Assembly: GCA_037576215.1 (NCBI GenBank)
Contig: JBANDB010000010.1
Location: 1,674,001 to 1,738,000, forward strand
Length of the DNA: 64,000 bases
Origin: Armillaria gallica
Taxonomy: Eukaryota > Basidiomycota > Agaricomycetes > Agaricales > Physalacriaceae
Direction of reading: 5' to 3'
This document shows, one piece after another, positions 25,169-37,106 of this stretch; position 1 is the first letter of the stretch; each line of letters opens with the position of its first letter. The position numbers and the translations under genes are program-made. The notes below the pieces were generated by a model that worked only from the letters and a program-made list of their open reading frames with translations, did not search any database and was not told the origin of the DNA.

Positions 25169-26711
25169 ATGCTCGACTCCCCGTTGCCTCCTTGTGGTCG
25201 TTTAGGACATGTAGGACATGCCAAACGATGTCTCGCAGGGCTTCCGGGCTCCCAGGTCGAGTTGGATGCTTCAACGTGAGCCGAGTCTCTGTCTGATGGA
25301 TGAATCATGCTTATCGTGTAAATTCTGTAGGATGGCGGTCGTATTCTACTGCATTGGAACCCTGGATCTCCTTGGGATGCTACAAGACAAGATCTCCGAG
25401 ACAGACCGGCAGTCCTGGCGCGATTGGGTATGGGAGCAGCAAACTCGTACGTGAGATTGGTAGATAGCCGTATGAAGCTCACTCAAGCGTGTAGACGGTC
25501 CCAATGGCTCTGGATTCCGACCCAGTACTTACATGACTCCACAGAGGTCACCAGATGTACAGGTGGGATCGCCGCGTTTATCGCGCGATTTGCTACTAAT
25601 TACATGTCGATTACCAGGAAGATTGTACAAACTACGATGGCCCTCACGTTATAATGTCGTATACGGCGCTCCTATCACTGGCCATCCTGCGGGACGATTT
25701 CGCCCAGTTAGATAGGCCTGGATTGATCAAGTTCCTCAAGTCATGTCAGCGGGACGATGGCAGGTAATTTTACGATCCGATCCGCTCCCATAGATATGTT
25801 TGAACGCCGCAGGACCTGCTCGGCGATGGTGCGGTCTCCTTGGCGTAATTATCACCCCATGGATCTCATCTTCTGCGGCTTATCCAATGTCATATCTTAC
25901 TAACATCCATCCGTCAGTTTTTCTACTGTGACCGGGAGTGGCGACACTGATCTTCGCACTCTGTATTGCGCTTTTGCAATCAGTAGCATGCTGGATGATT
26001 GGTCTGGTATTAACGTCGACCTTGCACTGCAATTTGTCGCGAAATGCAGAGTATGTATTTTCCCTGTTTAAGGGTTAACATCTTTATAATCTTTTTCATA
26101 GACATATGAAGGCGGTTACGGCCAGTCACCGAATTGCGAGGCACAGGGAGGCACGACTTACATCTCCATTGCGTCCTTGCATCTTGCTCCTGGATCTACA
26201 TCTACTCGGTTGACTCCCGCAGAACGGCAGAAGACTATACAGTGGCTGGTCCAGAACCAACTCTCGTCTGGAGGTTTTACCGGCCGCACCAACAAAGAGG
26301 CGGACGCTTGTTACTGTTTTTGGTGTGGTGCTGCGCTCCAGGTTAGTGTCGTCCTGTCTTACGGCCATATATTATTTTACCGACCAATTCTCCTGCAGAT
26401 TCTTGGTGCTCGCGAGCTAGTGAACATGGAAGGCCTTGGTCAGTTCCTCTCGAGCTGCCAATTCAAGTACGGCGGTATCGCAAAGACGCCTGGGGAACAT
26501 CCAGGTCTGATATCCCCCGTTGGATACTTTTGGTGCACTCTGTTGACCCCTCGTGATTCTAGACCCATACCATACTTATCTCTCTCTCGCTGCCTTGTCA
26601 ATGTATCCCCCAGACGCTGATTCGACATGGGCTTTCGAGCCTCTCGATCCCCTCCTTAACGCTCGTGTAGAGACCTCAAATTGGGCTCGCGCGCACATAC
26701 CTGCTCGATGA
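25169..26711 (+). CDS. Geranylgeranyltransferase type I beta subunit
   Basis: Catalytic beta subunit of the heterodimer that attaches geranylgeranyl to CaaL proteins such as Rho/Cdc42 and Rho1; yeast counterpart Cdc43/Cal1. The start MLDSPLPPC leads into HAKRCLAGLPGSQVELD and MAVVFYCIGTLDLLGML. Prenyltransferase alpha/alpha-barrel repeats follow: FLKSCQRDDGSF, LRTLYCAFAISSMLDDWSG, CRTYEGGYGQSPNCEAQGG and LVQNQLSSGGFTGR. The zinc-ligand pair Asp-Cys is seen in EADACYCFWCGAALQ and the zinc His in ISPTHTYLSLAAL. The DDWSGIN and GRTNKEADACYCFW context favours type I over farnesyl- or Rab-specific enzymes. About eight short introns; the stop TGA follows HIPAR. No damage. Confidence 0.9.
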
Positions 26712-27711
26712 GCTGCTAAACTACTGTATCTACGTTATCGGAGAACGATGATTTAAATGGACTAATCAAACCTTAACACAGTAGGTGTATTATTGCTAAT
26801 TTATTAGCGAACAGATAATGATAGATCTGTACTTGGAAGCTAACCCCTCGATGGGGGGACAGGTGTGGCGTCGCAATATCACAAAGAGGAAGCACCCACA
26901 TGCGGCTCCTCAAAATACCCTTGTTTCTTTGACATGATCATGGAAAGAATTCGCCTTTGTTTAGGTCGTCCGCGTCGGCTACTTGAGTGCCGTGCGGATA
27001 TCCACCTGCAGCGTTTAAGTTTGTTACTTGCCAAGTCTGCGGTTGCTCTACCGTCAGGTGTCTTCCTTCCTAACAAGGTGCGGATCAGTTTAACGTTGAG
27101 GTATGCATCGGAAACTCAGAAGCCGGTGAGAGCATTATCAGAATGAGCATACAGGGAACGAAGAGTTGTCCTTCCTAATACTATACTTACTCGGGCACTT
27201 GGGCCCGGAACCATGTTACAAGCTAGGGAAATATTTCTTAGAATTGGCTCAGCGTGGCTCTATGTCTTTCTTTTTCGTAACGGAAATTTTGACGAAGGGT
27301 AAGCAGGAAAATGGGATATCCCTCTGCCTGGGGCACAATGCCATCTTAACCGTGTAGGAGTCGTCAATGTCAAAGAACCAAAATATTTGCCGAATACCAT
27401 AACGAACTGGCTTGGAAATCGAAGATGATATTTGCCGAAGCGGCCTCAAAGCAGGTTTAATGGCTTCTCGTCGAAATCAGAACTAGTGGCAGTGTTACAG
27501 CCATCTTTCTGTCTTCTAACATTCGTGGTCTTCTGAAGTCTTGCTTCTAGTCTTAGTGAGACGAAACCAGCTGACAGTCTCCTCTTACGGTGGACTGCGT
27601 TTTGTTGAGTAAATTTCGGACATTCTCCTTGGAAGAACCTTTGATAGCTACTTGTTGATTTCCTTGCATTGAACATGGTTTTTTACAGAGACTGTCGACT
27701 GGGAGCACGTC
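26712..27711. other. Gene-free kilobase between convergent genes
   Basis: About 1 kb between the 3' ends of the prenyltransferase (+) and the PEBP-like gene (-). Small open frames on both strands show no motif. I see nothing functional in it. Confidence 0.45.
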
Positions 27712-28522
27712 CTACGCTGGATCTGGGGCCACTAACATGAATGTTCCTGCAATGGGGTTTCCAAGGCCAACCGCCGCACCAAATTCGCTGATGTTGAACA
27801 GTGAGATAGGTGTAGTAGCGTTAACGAGTGTCTGGCCATTGAAACCCCGTGGCTGATTGAACACCAGAAAAACATATCTTCAAGATATGAATAACTATTA
27901 ACGGCAATAGGGATAAGCCTGTTTGAATGAACACACCTATGGGCATCAGAGCCAGCAGGAGGAGTAGGCTGACGCCAGTTCGAAACGGCGGCCGTTGTGT
28001 TTGTTAGGGTAGCACGACTTCGAGACAAGCGTGATGGTTCGAAGTTTCCTCCGAGGAAATGCCGAACTTGAGCATTGGTTGGATTCTGCGGGGTGGGAGC
28101 GTCGGGATCGACAGCCGCGACGACAAATGGCCCGTCCCCAGCGTCGAGTCCAACGAGGGTGAACGAAGGAGGTCCGACGGTTGCTATTGAGATATTCAGA
28201 TGCATTATCTCGGAGTTACGCCGGGAACGTACCATTACGAGGAAGTTGGACACCTGCCTTGAGGACGATCGCAGAGCCTGACGTTTGGGGGAGCGAGACT
28301 TCAAGGAGGAACCTAGGGTCAAATGGGAGAGCGATGTCTTCCGGGATCTGCAAAGAGAGGGACGGAGACATTGAGTGAGGCGTACTTCAATGAGAATTGA
28401 CCGTGGACACTCACGTTAGCGTTGTCGAACGTTCGTTTTACCTCCCTTAGGCTAGTGTCTTGAGAGAGCACCGCCTGGGTGAAGAGACCGAGGAACAGAG
28501 CAAAGGTAAAGACTCGGGGCAT
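27712..28522 (-). CDS. Secreted PEBP-family protein
   Basis: Phosphatidylethanolamine-binding-protein fold with an N-terminal signal peptide (MPRVFTFALFLGLFTQAVLSQ). The ligand-pocket motif is present as AVDPDAPTPQNPTNAQVRHF, followed by AHRYVFLVFNQP, the counterpart of the GxHRY...LY/VF segment. The C-terminal IAGTFMLVAPDPA ends at TAG. Three introns are supported: GTGAGT after DNAN, GTACGT after QLPRN and GTGTGT after DAH. Fungal secreted members resemble Tfs1/carboxypeptidase-Y inhibitor-like proteins, but the ligand is unknown. No damage. Confidence 0.87.
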
Positions 28523-29558
28523 GTCTGGCAACAAGTACGAGTGGGAACGATAGTCTGCTTTACATAAAGAACCGGATGAAAACCATTGCTGCGCCTGTGA
28601 GTCAAGTGCGAACCCCGCATGGCATTTCTGTACCATACGAAGTGGCGAGTACTTGACTCTCATGAGAATGTTCTCACTCTGAATCGTAATAATACCGGCG
28701 CCTGCAGTTGGCATCTAAAATGATTCTCAGCCTGAAGACGATGTCGATAGAAGCTCCAGTAGACGGTCCTAATTTTTACGAAGTGGTGACTCAGTCGTAC
28801 ACTGTTTGTTGAACAGAGCGAAAGACGCGGCGTGATTTGAGTATGAGAACTTTCAACTTAGAAGGGACTAATCAGATTTCGAGAAGCTCGGCTCTCTCCC
28901 ACTTGTCAACAACTGCGGTTGAATGAAGGATCTTCACACCGTCTGAGTGGTTTCTGTCCTCTTTCTCCCCCGTGTTTGTAATTATATAAGTTGTGGAGAG
29001 CCGGGATCTGTGTACCCGCTCAGTACACGCGTTCCACGTCGTGGGATGCGGGTGTACCATATGCTAAGACGTCATATGAGGATGCTTTTGCGATAGCATG
29101 TCAAATTATGAGTGCAGTGGTTCAAAGAAAGGCAGAAACTAGTATCTCACTGGCATGTGCACATATACTAGCTGGAATAACCATTGATTTACAACACGAG
29201 CTGAAGACCATAAGGTTGTTTCTGTATAGAAATTAGTAATGGAAGTTGTTCCTGCGTTCCATCCCTCGTCATATCTCCTCAGACTTGACGACTACCAACG
29301 ATGACAACATAATGACCTGTAAAACGCAGATGATTCTTTGCTGCCAGGTCTCCTGAATATCAGCTGCGTATCGGAGGCGAAACCACATGCTTTACGAAGT
29401 GTTCCAGGACCGAACGCTTCTGACGATGTCCTTTTTAGTGATAGAAAGTAAACAATGTTAATTGCCTTAAACGTCGCTCGTTCCAGGAAACTATTGACAG
29501 TACACTCCAGATTGTAGGAGGAAAGATAAACGAAGTCGACAGATAATGTTCTTGAGCT
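28523..29558. other. Gene-poor interval
   Basis: About 1 kb upstream of the PEBP gene and downstream of the AAA-ATPase-like gene. Small open frames such as 28991-29236 (+) have no motif. No RNA gene seen. Confidence 0.4.
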
Positions 29559-31617
29559 CTAGAGGATGAGGTCTGTGCCTATTTCAATCACAATCGTCAT
29601 CGTGCTGCGTAGACTGAGCTGGTGAGTAGAAGAGATAGACAGAAGTTAAAAACCGAGCCAACTAACGTTGTCGTCCTCGATCTGAAAATTATAAGCTATA
29701 GTCCAACATCGATATTGATCCACTGACCTTCGTAACAGTATATCCATGTTCCGGACGAGATAGCATGTTGTCGAAGAGGATGGAAAACAGCACATCAGCA
29801 TGCTCCTTCTCATCATGATGGAGTCCATGCTTGAACTCATCTGTGGCCAACATACCACGATACATGTCTAGAACTCGGACAACGTTCATGGGATCGTCGA
29901 GTTCCTCTAAAGCACGCTTAAGCTCAGCAGCATGCACGCCTCCCCACTCCATAATACTCGAGACTACTTGGGCTGCCACTGCGTGATTAGGTATTCTGAG
30001 AAACTTTGTCGGCTCATGAGGGTCAAAAGAGAGCGCTCCATAGTACACAGGGAGTTTGAGAAGGGTATGATCGTAGCCATGCTTCTAGAACGCAAAATGA
30101 GAAAGAGCATCGAGACTCGATGGAATATGGATCCTACCAGGTCAGACAGTCGTACATTATGAAAATGAAAATTGTTGTCTTCATATTCTATAGGTGTAAA
30201 ACTGTGGTCTTGGGTCTCGACAGCCTTTGCTAGCTGATGGATGACATCACTGTTCGAAGCGACGATCTCAAGCAAGCCTTCAGGTACTAGGTACTCTGGA
30301 TGCTTAAAGACTTCTTCGGAGGCGACCAGATCGTTTTGGCAAATTTTCTGCTTGGGAATTCAGCGCAGTTGTCCAGACCTTAAATCACACATACCTGGAG
30401 AGCGGTCAAACAGATGCTGGTATTGAAGACTGGCGCGGCCTCAGCAGCCTGAGAAAAGTAGTAGCCGTTGGCATACTTCATCAATGGTTTGATCCAGGCG
30501 TCACTGTCAACACCCATCCTATCCATGACACCCATGACCTCTTCTTTGGTCAGACCACAAAGCCCCGAAAATACAGGACTGAAAGAGATGTTCTCGGCGA
30601 AGGCGGGGTCTAGGGCAACGGGTGTGACTCCCGTTATGAAAGAGCGGCCGATGATGTCTCGTGCGAAATTTTGTTCGAGCATTCCCCAAAAGTTTTCCAT
30701 GGCAATAGCAAGCGGAGTGCCGTTCCAGGCGACATCATTGTAGGCGTGCTTTTGCACAAATTGATTTAGTACCCAATCGTGTTCGTCGACCAGGACATAG
30801 ACCTGTGCCAAAGAGTTAATGGAAACATACAGGGAAGAATCAGCAAGGATAATTACTTACCCCGTCAATGGAATTTCTGCCATTCTCGTGCAGGTATTCC
30901 CATACTAAATCAAATGTCTTATTGAAGGCGTCGTTCACATTTGACCAAGGATCTGGCTTTTCGCCAGTGAAGGGACACGGCGGAAGGCTAAGATGCGTCC
31001 GATGAAGCTTCCAAAACTTCTCGAGACTATACAAAAGGCGAGAATAGAAGCAACAAGCAGCCTCCTCCTCGTGACCTTGAATATTCGACAAGTTAAAGTC
31101 GAGGACGAGCCACCTAGAAGGTGGCGCCATCTTTTGGACGCCGGGATTGGAAACATGGAGGCCCTGTATGATTATCAGTATCAAGTTGTTTAATGCAAAA
31201 AAAAAAGAGTAGAGCCTTGAAGGCTTCCTGTATTGTGCTTTTGTAAGCTGAACCATGGTAGCGGCGTAACATGTCGATCACCGTGCTCTTGCCAAAGTGT
31301 GGCCGGCACAAGAGAACAGACTAGAGGGAGGGATCCTCCTCGAGGTCGACAATGTAGCGGGTTTTATCAAAAATATGAAATCTTTTCCGCTGCATCTCGA
31401 GAAGGTTGGTCCTGATGACTGGAAACTTTGTGCTCTCTTTGACTGACGTCTTCATGCGTGAGCACAAGCCTGACGAGCTGGAATTCCACCGTTTTCGGTG
31501 CGAGTTCTGCCAGAACCTCTCTGTGATGGGTGCGATGAACAGAAGAAACCCTGAACATAGTAGAACTTCCGTACGTTTCAATGACTGCCATGGCTTGATA
31601 GGGGTTACCGGATGCAT
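29559..31617 (-). pseudogene. AAA-ATPase-like protein with in-frame stop before the P-loop
   Basis: Matches the fungal AAA-ATPase-like family, whose members often carry a C-terminal PD-(D/E)XK-nuclease-like region. Visible in order: RKRFHIFDKTRYIVDLEED, a P-loop-like SVLLCRPHFGKSTVIDMLRRY, WLVLDFNLSNIQ, a Walker-B-like VYVLVDEHDWVLNQF, RSFITGVTPVALD, FSGLCGLTKEEV and MKYANGYYFSQ. The C-terminal part includes LPVYYGALSFDPHEPTKFLRIPN-type sequence. An in-frame TAG at 31321-31323 separates DLEEDPSL from SVLLCRP. Flanking codons stay in one frame and no intron of plausible size removes it. The C-terminal nuclease-like region appears short, ending around MTIVIEIGTDLIL. Either it is recently inactivated or it starts downstream. 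Confidence 0.7.
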
Positions 31618-32026
31618 GGTCGATGGTAGAGGCGTAGTGTATCAATTCCTGCCGTTATAATATCTGTCCAGAATGCTCAATGACTTTCGCGTCCACTGCC
31701 AGACCAAAAATGGCTTATGGGCGTAATTTACAACCCTGATTCGCATGCATTGTGTTTCATGATGCAAAAGTCAGACATCCGGGTCGAAAAACCTGGTTTA
31801 CCGATGTACAATCGTATGTATTAACCTACCCCGCGTATGAACTTGAACTGTGGTCTCTAACGCCAGACTATTATTTCATTTGCTCTAAGGAAACATTAGC
31901 TTCGTTTCCATGAATAGATGGTGTATACTCACATATTCTACATATAGAAAGTAAAATCCTTGATATGCTGGAAGCCAATCGTTAAATTTTGAGAAACCGT
32001 GAACGAAAAATTAGGCTACCTGTTCT
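31618..32026. other. Intergenic region
   Basis: No supported gene between the AAA-ATPase-like gene and the DUF92 gene. Confidence 0.45.
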
Positions 32027-32948
32027 CTACATGCGTGACATCCACGCAGTCGTAACCAAACTTGATACTACATTAACCTGCAGCCTATCAGCATCAGCTT
32101 GGAATAAAACACGCATATACTCACCTGGTTGTTTGACAACAAATTCCAGCCATTGATCCTCTTCCCTCTCCCGACGAGACCGGTCTGCTCCTCCCATCTC
32201 GTTTCTTGGATCGTCGCACCCAGCACCGAATCCACCAAACTACCCAGCCCACCTGCAAGCGCGCCCCACCAGACCATTTCTAACCCGCCCCATGCAGCCA
32301 TGACAGCCCCAACGCCGGCTCCACCGACCAAGCTTGCTAGCGTTCCGCCCACGCTCATGCCGCCATTCGTTCCAGGAGGTACTCTCTTGCCCGTCGTCAC
32401 TAGCCATGGCCCGTTCCCACCATCCAAAATACCCAGCTCGCTCGCTAGCGTATCCCCCAAACAGCACCCAAAGTGACCTAGGGCGCCAAAGATCAGCTGT
32501 CGGCTCAGTGTACCTGGCTCGACCAAGTTCTCTGGCGGGTAAATGGACGAGATAGGAAGAAGAACGTGATGCACGCTCTCCGGGCTATACGTCGCGTTCC
32601 ACACCATACAACACACCAGCGCCCCGCACGAGTTGCTCAGGACTTGCCAGCCTGTCCGTTCTCCGCCCTCGGTGTAACCGTCCTCAAGTTTTGCTTTCCT
32701 TTGTTTCCCATCTGGTCCCATCTATCAGCACGTATTCATGCTCATTCCTGGCACTTACACCTCGTCGCCCGACTGCCCACCAAGTAAAAGAATATAAGGG
32801 CTGCACCAAACACTTTGGTGTCCCCCGACATCATGAGCGTGCCTACGAAGAACGCGGTGGCAGCCCCGCCGGGTGAGAGGCTCTTCTTTCGCAGGCCATG
32901 CAGAGCGAGGAGAGTCGCGAGGAGGAGAGCAAAGTATGGGATCTCCAT
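32027..32948 (-). CDS. DUF92/TMEM19 family membrane protein
   Basis: Multi-pass membrane protein of the DUF92 family (human TMEM19; related bacterial and plant proteins include phytyl-phosphate kinase-like members). The start MEIPYFALLLATLLALHG is followed by LSPGGAATAFFVG, LIFFYLVGSRATRY, GTLSRQLIFGALGHFGCCLGDTLASELGILDG, VPPGTNGGMSVGGTLASLVG, WGALAGGLGSLVDSVLGAT and NGWNLLSNNQVNVVSSL. Exons on the minus strand are 32948-32759, 32711-32125 and 32077-32027, giving 275 residues. The first intron must be spliced GTAAGT...ACCAG to restore GSRATRYGKQRKAKLEDG. Intact, and the likely parent of the dead copy at 8.0-8.7 kb. The substrate is unknown. Confidence 0.9.
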
Positions 32949-33047
32949 GACAACCGTGACAGTCAGGAAGGAAGAGCGCTAGACACGTGGTACGGCCCGG
33001 TACCCGCGGGTTCATTCCACGACGCTGACTAAGCGAGGCGCTTTGCG

Positions 33048-34065
33048 ATGTTGGCTGATTCCCCACAGCCCACAGAGTGTGAAGAATCAGGAAGTGACGG
33101 CTCGTTTTGGTTCGAGGACGGGAATGTAATGCTGGTCAGCGCGCAATCGGCGGGATTTCGCGTCCATCTAGATGTATTGTCTATGAATCCCGCCTTCTTT
33201 CGCGATACGTCTGGAATGACCCTGTTGCAAGAAAGAGCAACCGAATTTTATCTACTCAGAGTGACAGACTCGACCAAGGACCTGATGCATTTCTTCCATG
33301 CTCTGTATACACGCGCGTTAGTACCATCGATCTGCAATCTGTCTGTTTTTACACGCAAGATCTGAAATTTGCACTTTTCAGTTACTTTTACCCCGGATAA
33401 CCCACTCACTACGATGCTCTATAATCGATGCTACGTCTGGCGAAGAAATATTTGGCATATCAACTCCGTGCTGATATAGTCAAACATCTCACCATGATAT
33501 ATACCTCAAAACGACGGCACTCGAGGAGCACAAAGACTTGAGGGTTCCCGACCATTACTCCCATAGTGTCCGCGCGATTGCTATGTCGCGGGAGCACGAC
33601 ATTCCCATCATTCTTCCTGCGGCCTTCTACTTCGCCTCAACCATTCTTCCTGCTCAGTTAATCGATCTTCACCTCAAAAGAGACGACGTTGCAGTCATTC
33701 TTTCCGGCAGGGACAATATTGCAGAAGACGCCTTCAAGATCGCCTGGTCTTGGCTTTTCATATCTTCTTCGGGATCACGTTGCTCCAGTATAGTTTAATG
33801 CCAACGGAGGCGACTTGATGTGATACAGAAACTTGCTCGATCTCCGGGAGACACACACTGTCTGTTTTTGAACACCATGCCCCATCAGTATTGACAGGAA
33901 GAAGACAAGGAAAATGGATCCCAATCTGAGGATGAGGTCGATTGGTGTAACAAGTGTCTGAGGGAGTGGCGATGTAGCGAGCAGAACGGCTACCGGCAAA
34001 TATGGGATTGGCTTCCTTCGTACTTCAAGCTCCCTGATTGGGATAAATTGGGGGGAGGATTCACA
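33048..34065 (+). pseudogene. BTB/POZ protein pseudogene
   Basis: Starts MLADSPQPTEC. A BTB core follows: FWFEDGNVMLVSAQSAGFRVHLDVLSMNPAFFRD and DSTKDLMHFFHALYTRA. After an intron it continues as SMLRLAKKYLAYQLRADIV, VKHLTMIY, HSVRAIAMSREHDIPIILPAAFYFAS and, near 33990, IWDWLPSYFKLPDWD. It aligns throughout with the BTB gene at 60729-61795. Disruptions: a TAA near 33423 just before SMLRLAKK, a frame shift around 33530 and at least one more after 33790 that takes the C-terminal third out of frame. BTB proteins usually dimerise and may serve as Cullin-3 substrate adaptors. It lies directly upstream, same strand, of the WY/GGG-family gene at 34534. Confidence 0.75.
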
Positions 34066-34533
34066 GTGATTGGAAGACTGGTGCTTGTCAAACTGTTTTG
34101 TCTCAACGAATTCCTGCTGATATGTTTCTTTCAGAAGACATACTGTCGACGAACAAGCACAGGCGCTGACGTTCAACTTGGCGTGTTTGCGCGTAAACCT
34201 TAAGAAAGAGCGTATCGTCAGCTTTCGTACATTTGTGCACTCATTGTATTACGTCTGAATATTCAGGTATTCGCTTATCATCATCCGTGCCGATTGGAAT
34301 TTATTGAATAAGTTTCTTTACGGTAGCCATACAACGTTGTTTTTACGGTCTTCAGATTGTTCTGTTCGAAAGCTCACGGTGTCGCATTTTCATTGCGAAT
34401 GCGGTATAGGTCTACACCAAGTCTACGCGGTGCTTTATTCGGGCCAAGCCTGATTGACCGCGGCGCTTGTTTGTTTGTCCCCCGACGAAGAGTCAAAACG
34501 CCGTCTTTGAAAACGCGGCCTTTTACGTTCAAT

Positions 34534-36821
34534 ATGTACTCAACCATGGACCGCGACGAGGCCCAAAAAACACCCGTGGCTATACCCCCGCAAGATATCA
34601 AGAATGACCCCGAGCGTTTCTTTTGGTACACAGGATCTCAAGGAGGCGGCTTCAAGGTACCTTTCAAGAAGTATAAAGGGAGGCTCATCAACGACACGCC
34701 TATGCATCATCTAAATCGCCTCATCGAAACCAGCGAAGAGAACACCAAAGCTGTAAGTTTGCCTTCCCTTACCACCATATAGCATGCCTGGTTCACCACT
34801 TTGGCAGGAACAGAAGAAGTTTTTCGATGCCGTTGAGGTTTATTTTGAAGGGCTTATGGAATATGCAAAGCAACACTACGCAGATTTTGTGGTACCCTTT
34901 GGTTGTAAACATATCGGAAAGCTACTTCGTCAATTTGAGGACGACACTTGGCTGAAATGGACGATGCGGCAGCCTATTTTGACCAATAACGTGTGTCTAT
35001 TCGTAGCTTCATCACCACCCACATCACCTTGCTAATATTGTGCCAGTTTCCGATCTATTTCACGGCGATTAGATTTCTTCTTGCAGATAAAGGACACCAT
35101 TGGGACACAAGCGAGTTACTGGGGGCAACCGCAACTTGTAAGCGCCCCGAAGTCAAGAAAGACTCGAAGACAAGCATGTCCAAGCTTGAATGTATTCTTT
35201 TTCCTGACCACTCGGACAATATTATCGATGATGAGTCTCGACTGGTCGACACAGACTCAGACATCGAATACAGGAACGAAGGCGCTATTGCTAGCAGTGA
35301 CGGGTCAAATGACTCTGGGATCGGCAGTTGCATAGAAGTACGTATTTCTCGTTTCAATAACGTGCGCCGGCACTGAAGAGCTTATTTGATCAGGATGACA
35401 CAAGCTTCAATGATAGCCCAAGTACGCTTTGTGACTGCATATACTATCCCCTACTGATCGTTGCAAAGTTCAGCGGTGGTGCTCTGATTCTGATGATGCA
35501 GTTAATTCGGATCACAGCGAAGTCATTTCTCCAGGCGGGTCCCTCTCCATTGACATGGCTCTCCTGGGTTCTTTATATCGACTGGACCATCAACGCCGGG
35601 CTGACAGGAGTCCAAGTATGATGTTTGAAACACACATTGTGTACATCCTTTCCCTGACAATACATAGGTCCTGCCAGTGTGCCACCTTCACTGCCATATC
35701 ATTTGCGCGAGCTTAACGATTCTTCAATCGCCTCTTCTGCTTCTTCGTCGTCGGGCATGTTCCAAAAAGGGTGAACATCCTTCAGGCTGTTTTCCATCCG
35801 TCTCATCACTGAGATCTACTGCTCCAGAACGGGCAAAGAAATTGATCATCCTGAAGGCGCTCAGCGACGGACTCGAAATAGTGAAAGAGAATTCTCTGTT
35901 AAAACCAACCGTCACAAATAAAGGCGGGAATATCTTCCGTCAGATATTGAAGATTTCATACTCACAGAAGGCGAGGACGAAGATGGAAGCGATGAATATA
36001 TTGACAGCCCCACAGAGGTACGTAAAAGAATCCGGTGACTTTATCATTCATCCGGTTCTAATTGTTTTCTAGAATGACTGTTCCACGGACACGGAGGACA
36101 GTACGAAACGTTTTCTGTGCTAATTTTGTCTAGTCACCCGCCTCTCTACAGGTGTTGAACCCCGTCAATTGCGTCCTAGGATACGCGCTCCTGACATCAG
36201 TCTTTGCGATTTCCGCAGAATACTATCTGCTGAATCATCGCTGTCAAGCATTGTGACCGAACTATCGTCGGATATCATTGAGGTACACTCTGACAACGAC
36301 GAACTGTCCAGTGTCATCGAAATAAGTTCAGACTCCGGATCTGAGGAAGACGAGCATAATAGTATGTCGCTTTCTTCTAGGAAATACGCTGTCAACTTAC
36401 CATTCACACAAGGACTCCGGAGCGTTCGTACCCAGCGGAACGGAGGCTCTGACCCTAAAGCTCAGCGTATGCATACCATCTTCGCCCGTACTCTCAAACT
36501 CAGATCATCAATACGTAGTAGCGCCTTACTCTGAGAGAAGGCGACCCTCCTCAGTCAATCGATATGTTTCGAGCCCAGAAGGTAGACGTACTGATATTAT
36601 TTACCAAGTCACCAAACGACTTATCATACTTACAGGTTCCCCTTTACCACAGAGACCTCCAACGAAGTGTGAGTGTTACTAGTTATTTTATGCGTTTGTG
36701 TAATTCATCAATCCGCTAGTGCGGCGGCTACGTAGGTGGGTGGCAACTAGCCAACTGGGTAGTGAAGGTCTGCCCGTCCGCAGCATCGCTTAACTCTAAG
36801 TTTGTCTCCAGGCCAACATGA
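34534..36821 (+). CDS. WY/GGG-family uncharacterised protein, copy A
   Basis: I do not recognise this family. Copy A shares with copies B-D an exon 1 of about 73 residues with RFFWYTGSQGGGFKVPFKKY and NDTPMHHLNRLI. Exon 2 (34808-34990) has YFEGLMEYAKQHYADFVVPF, G-x-KH and LKWTMRQPIL. Exon 3 (from 35047) starts FPIYFTAIRFLLADKGHHWD. A long acidic tail is split by introns: EDFILTEGEDEDGSDEYIDS ends an exon near 36015, then QLRPRIRAPD, ILSAESSLSSIVTELSS and two SUMO-interaction-like clusters (IIEVHSDNDE, VIEISSDSGSEEDE). The end is in-phase TKCGGYVGG. A second ATG at 34546 aligns better with the paralogues' start. Exon boundaries in the tail (35350-36680) are approximate. Tail composition suggests a nuclear protein; function unknown. 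Confidence 0.65.
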
Positions 36822-37106
36822 TACTGCTTGGAACACAAACTTAGCACGGTCAATTCATGAAGCTCGGCGCCGCACAACGATATTCAACTTGTACTGCGAT
36901 CATGTCAGGTATATAGTGCAAAATTCCATAACAACGCTATCAATTGAATACGTTTCTATGCAAGAAATATTCATCTATCATATCTATCATACATGCCGCG
37001 ACATGCTCAGAAGGTCTAAGTGATCGATACAGCCCGATATTGTAGCTGTATTGCTGCATTTGGGCCCGAATTGCTGCAGCAAAAAACCCTTTCAAATTGA
37101 GGACCT

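Noticed and set aside
26865..27676. Several 60-90 codon open frames between convergent genes
   Set aside because: No homology motifs, no splice context, and conflicting strands; chance frames.
33540..33798. The 33 kb BTB segment as a separate small gene
   Set aside because: It aligns with the C-terminal half of the 60.7 kb BTB gene and is simply the part between two frame lesions.
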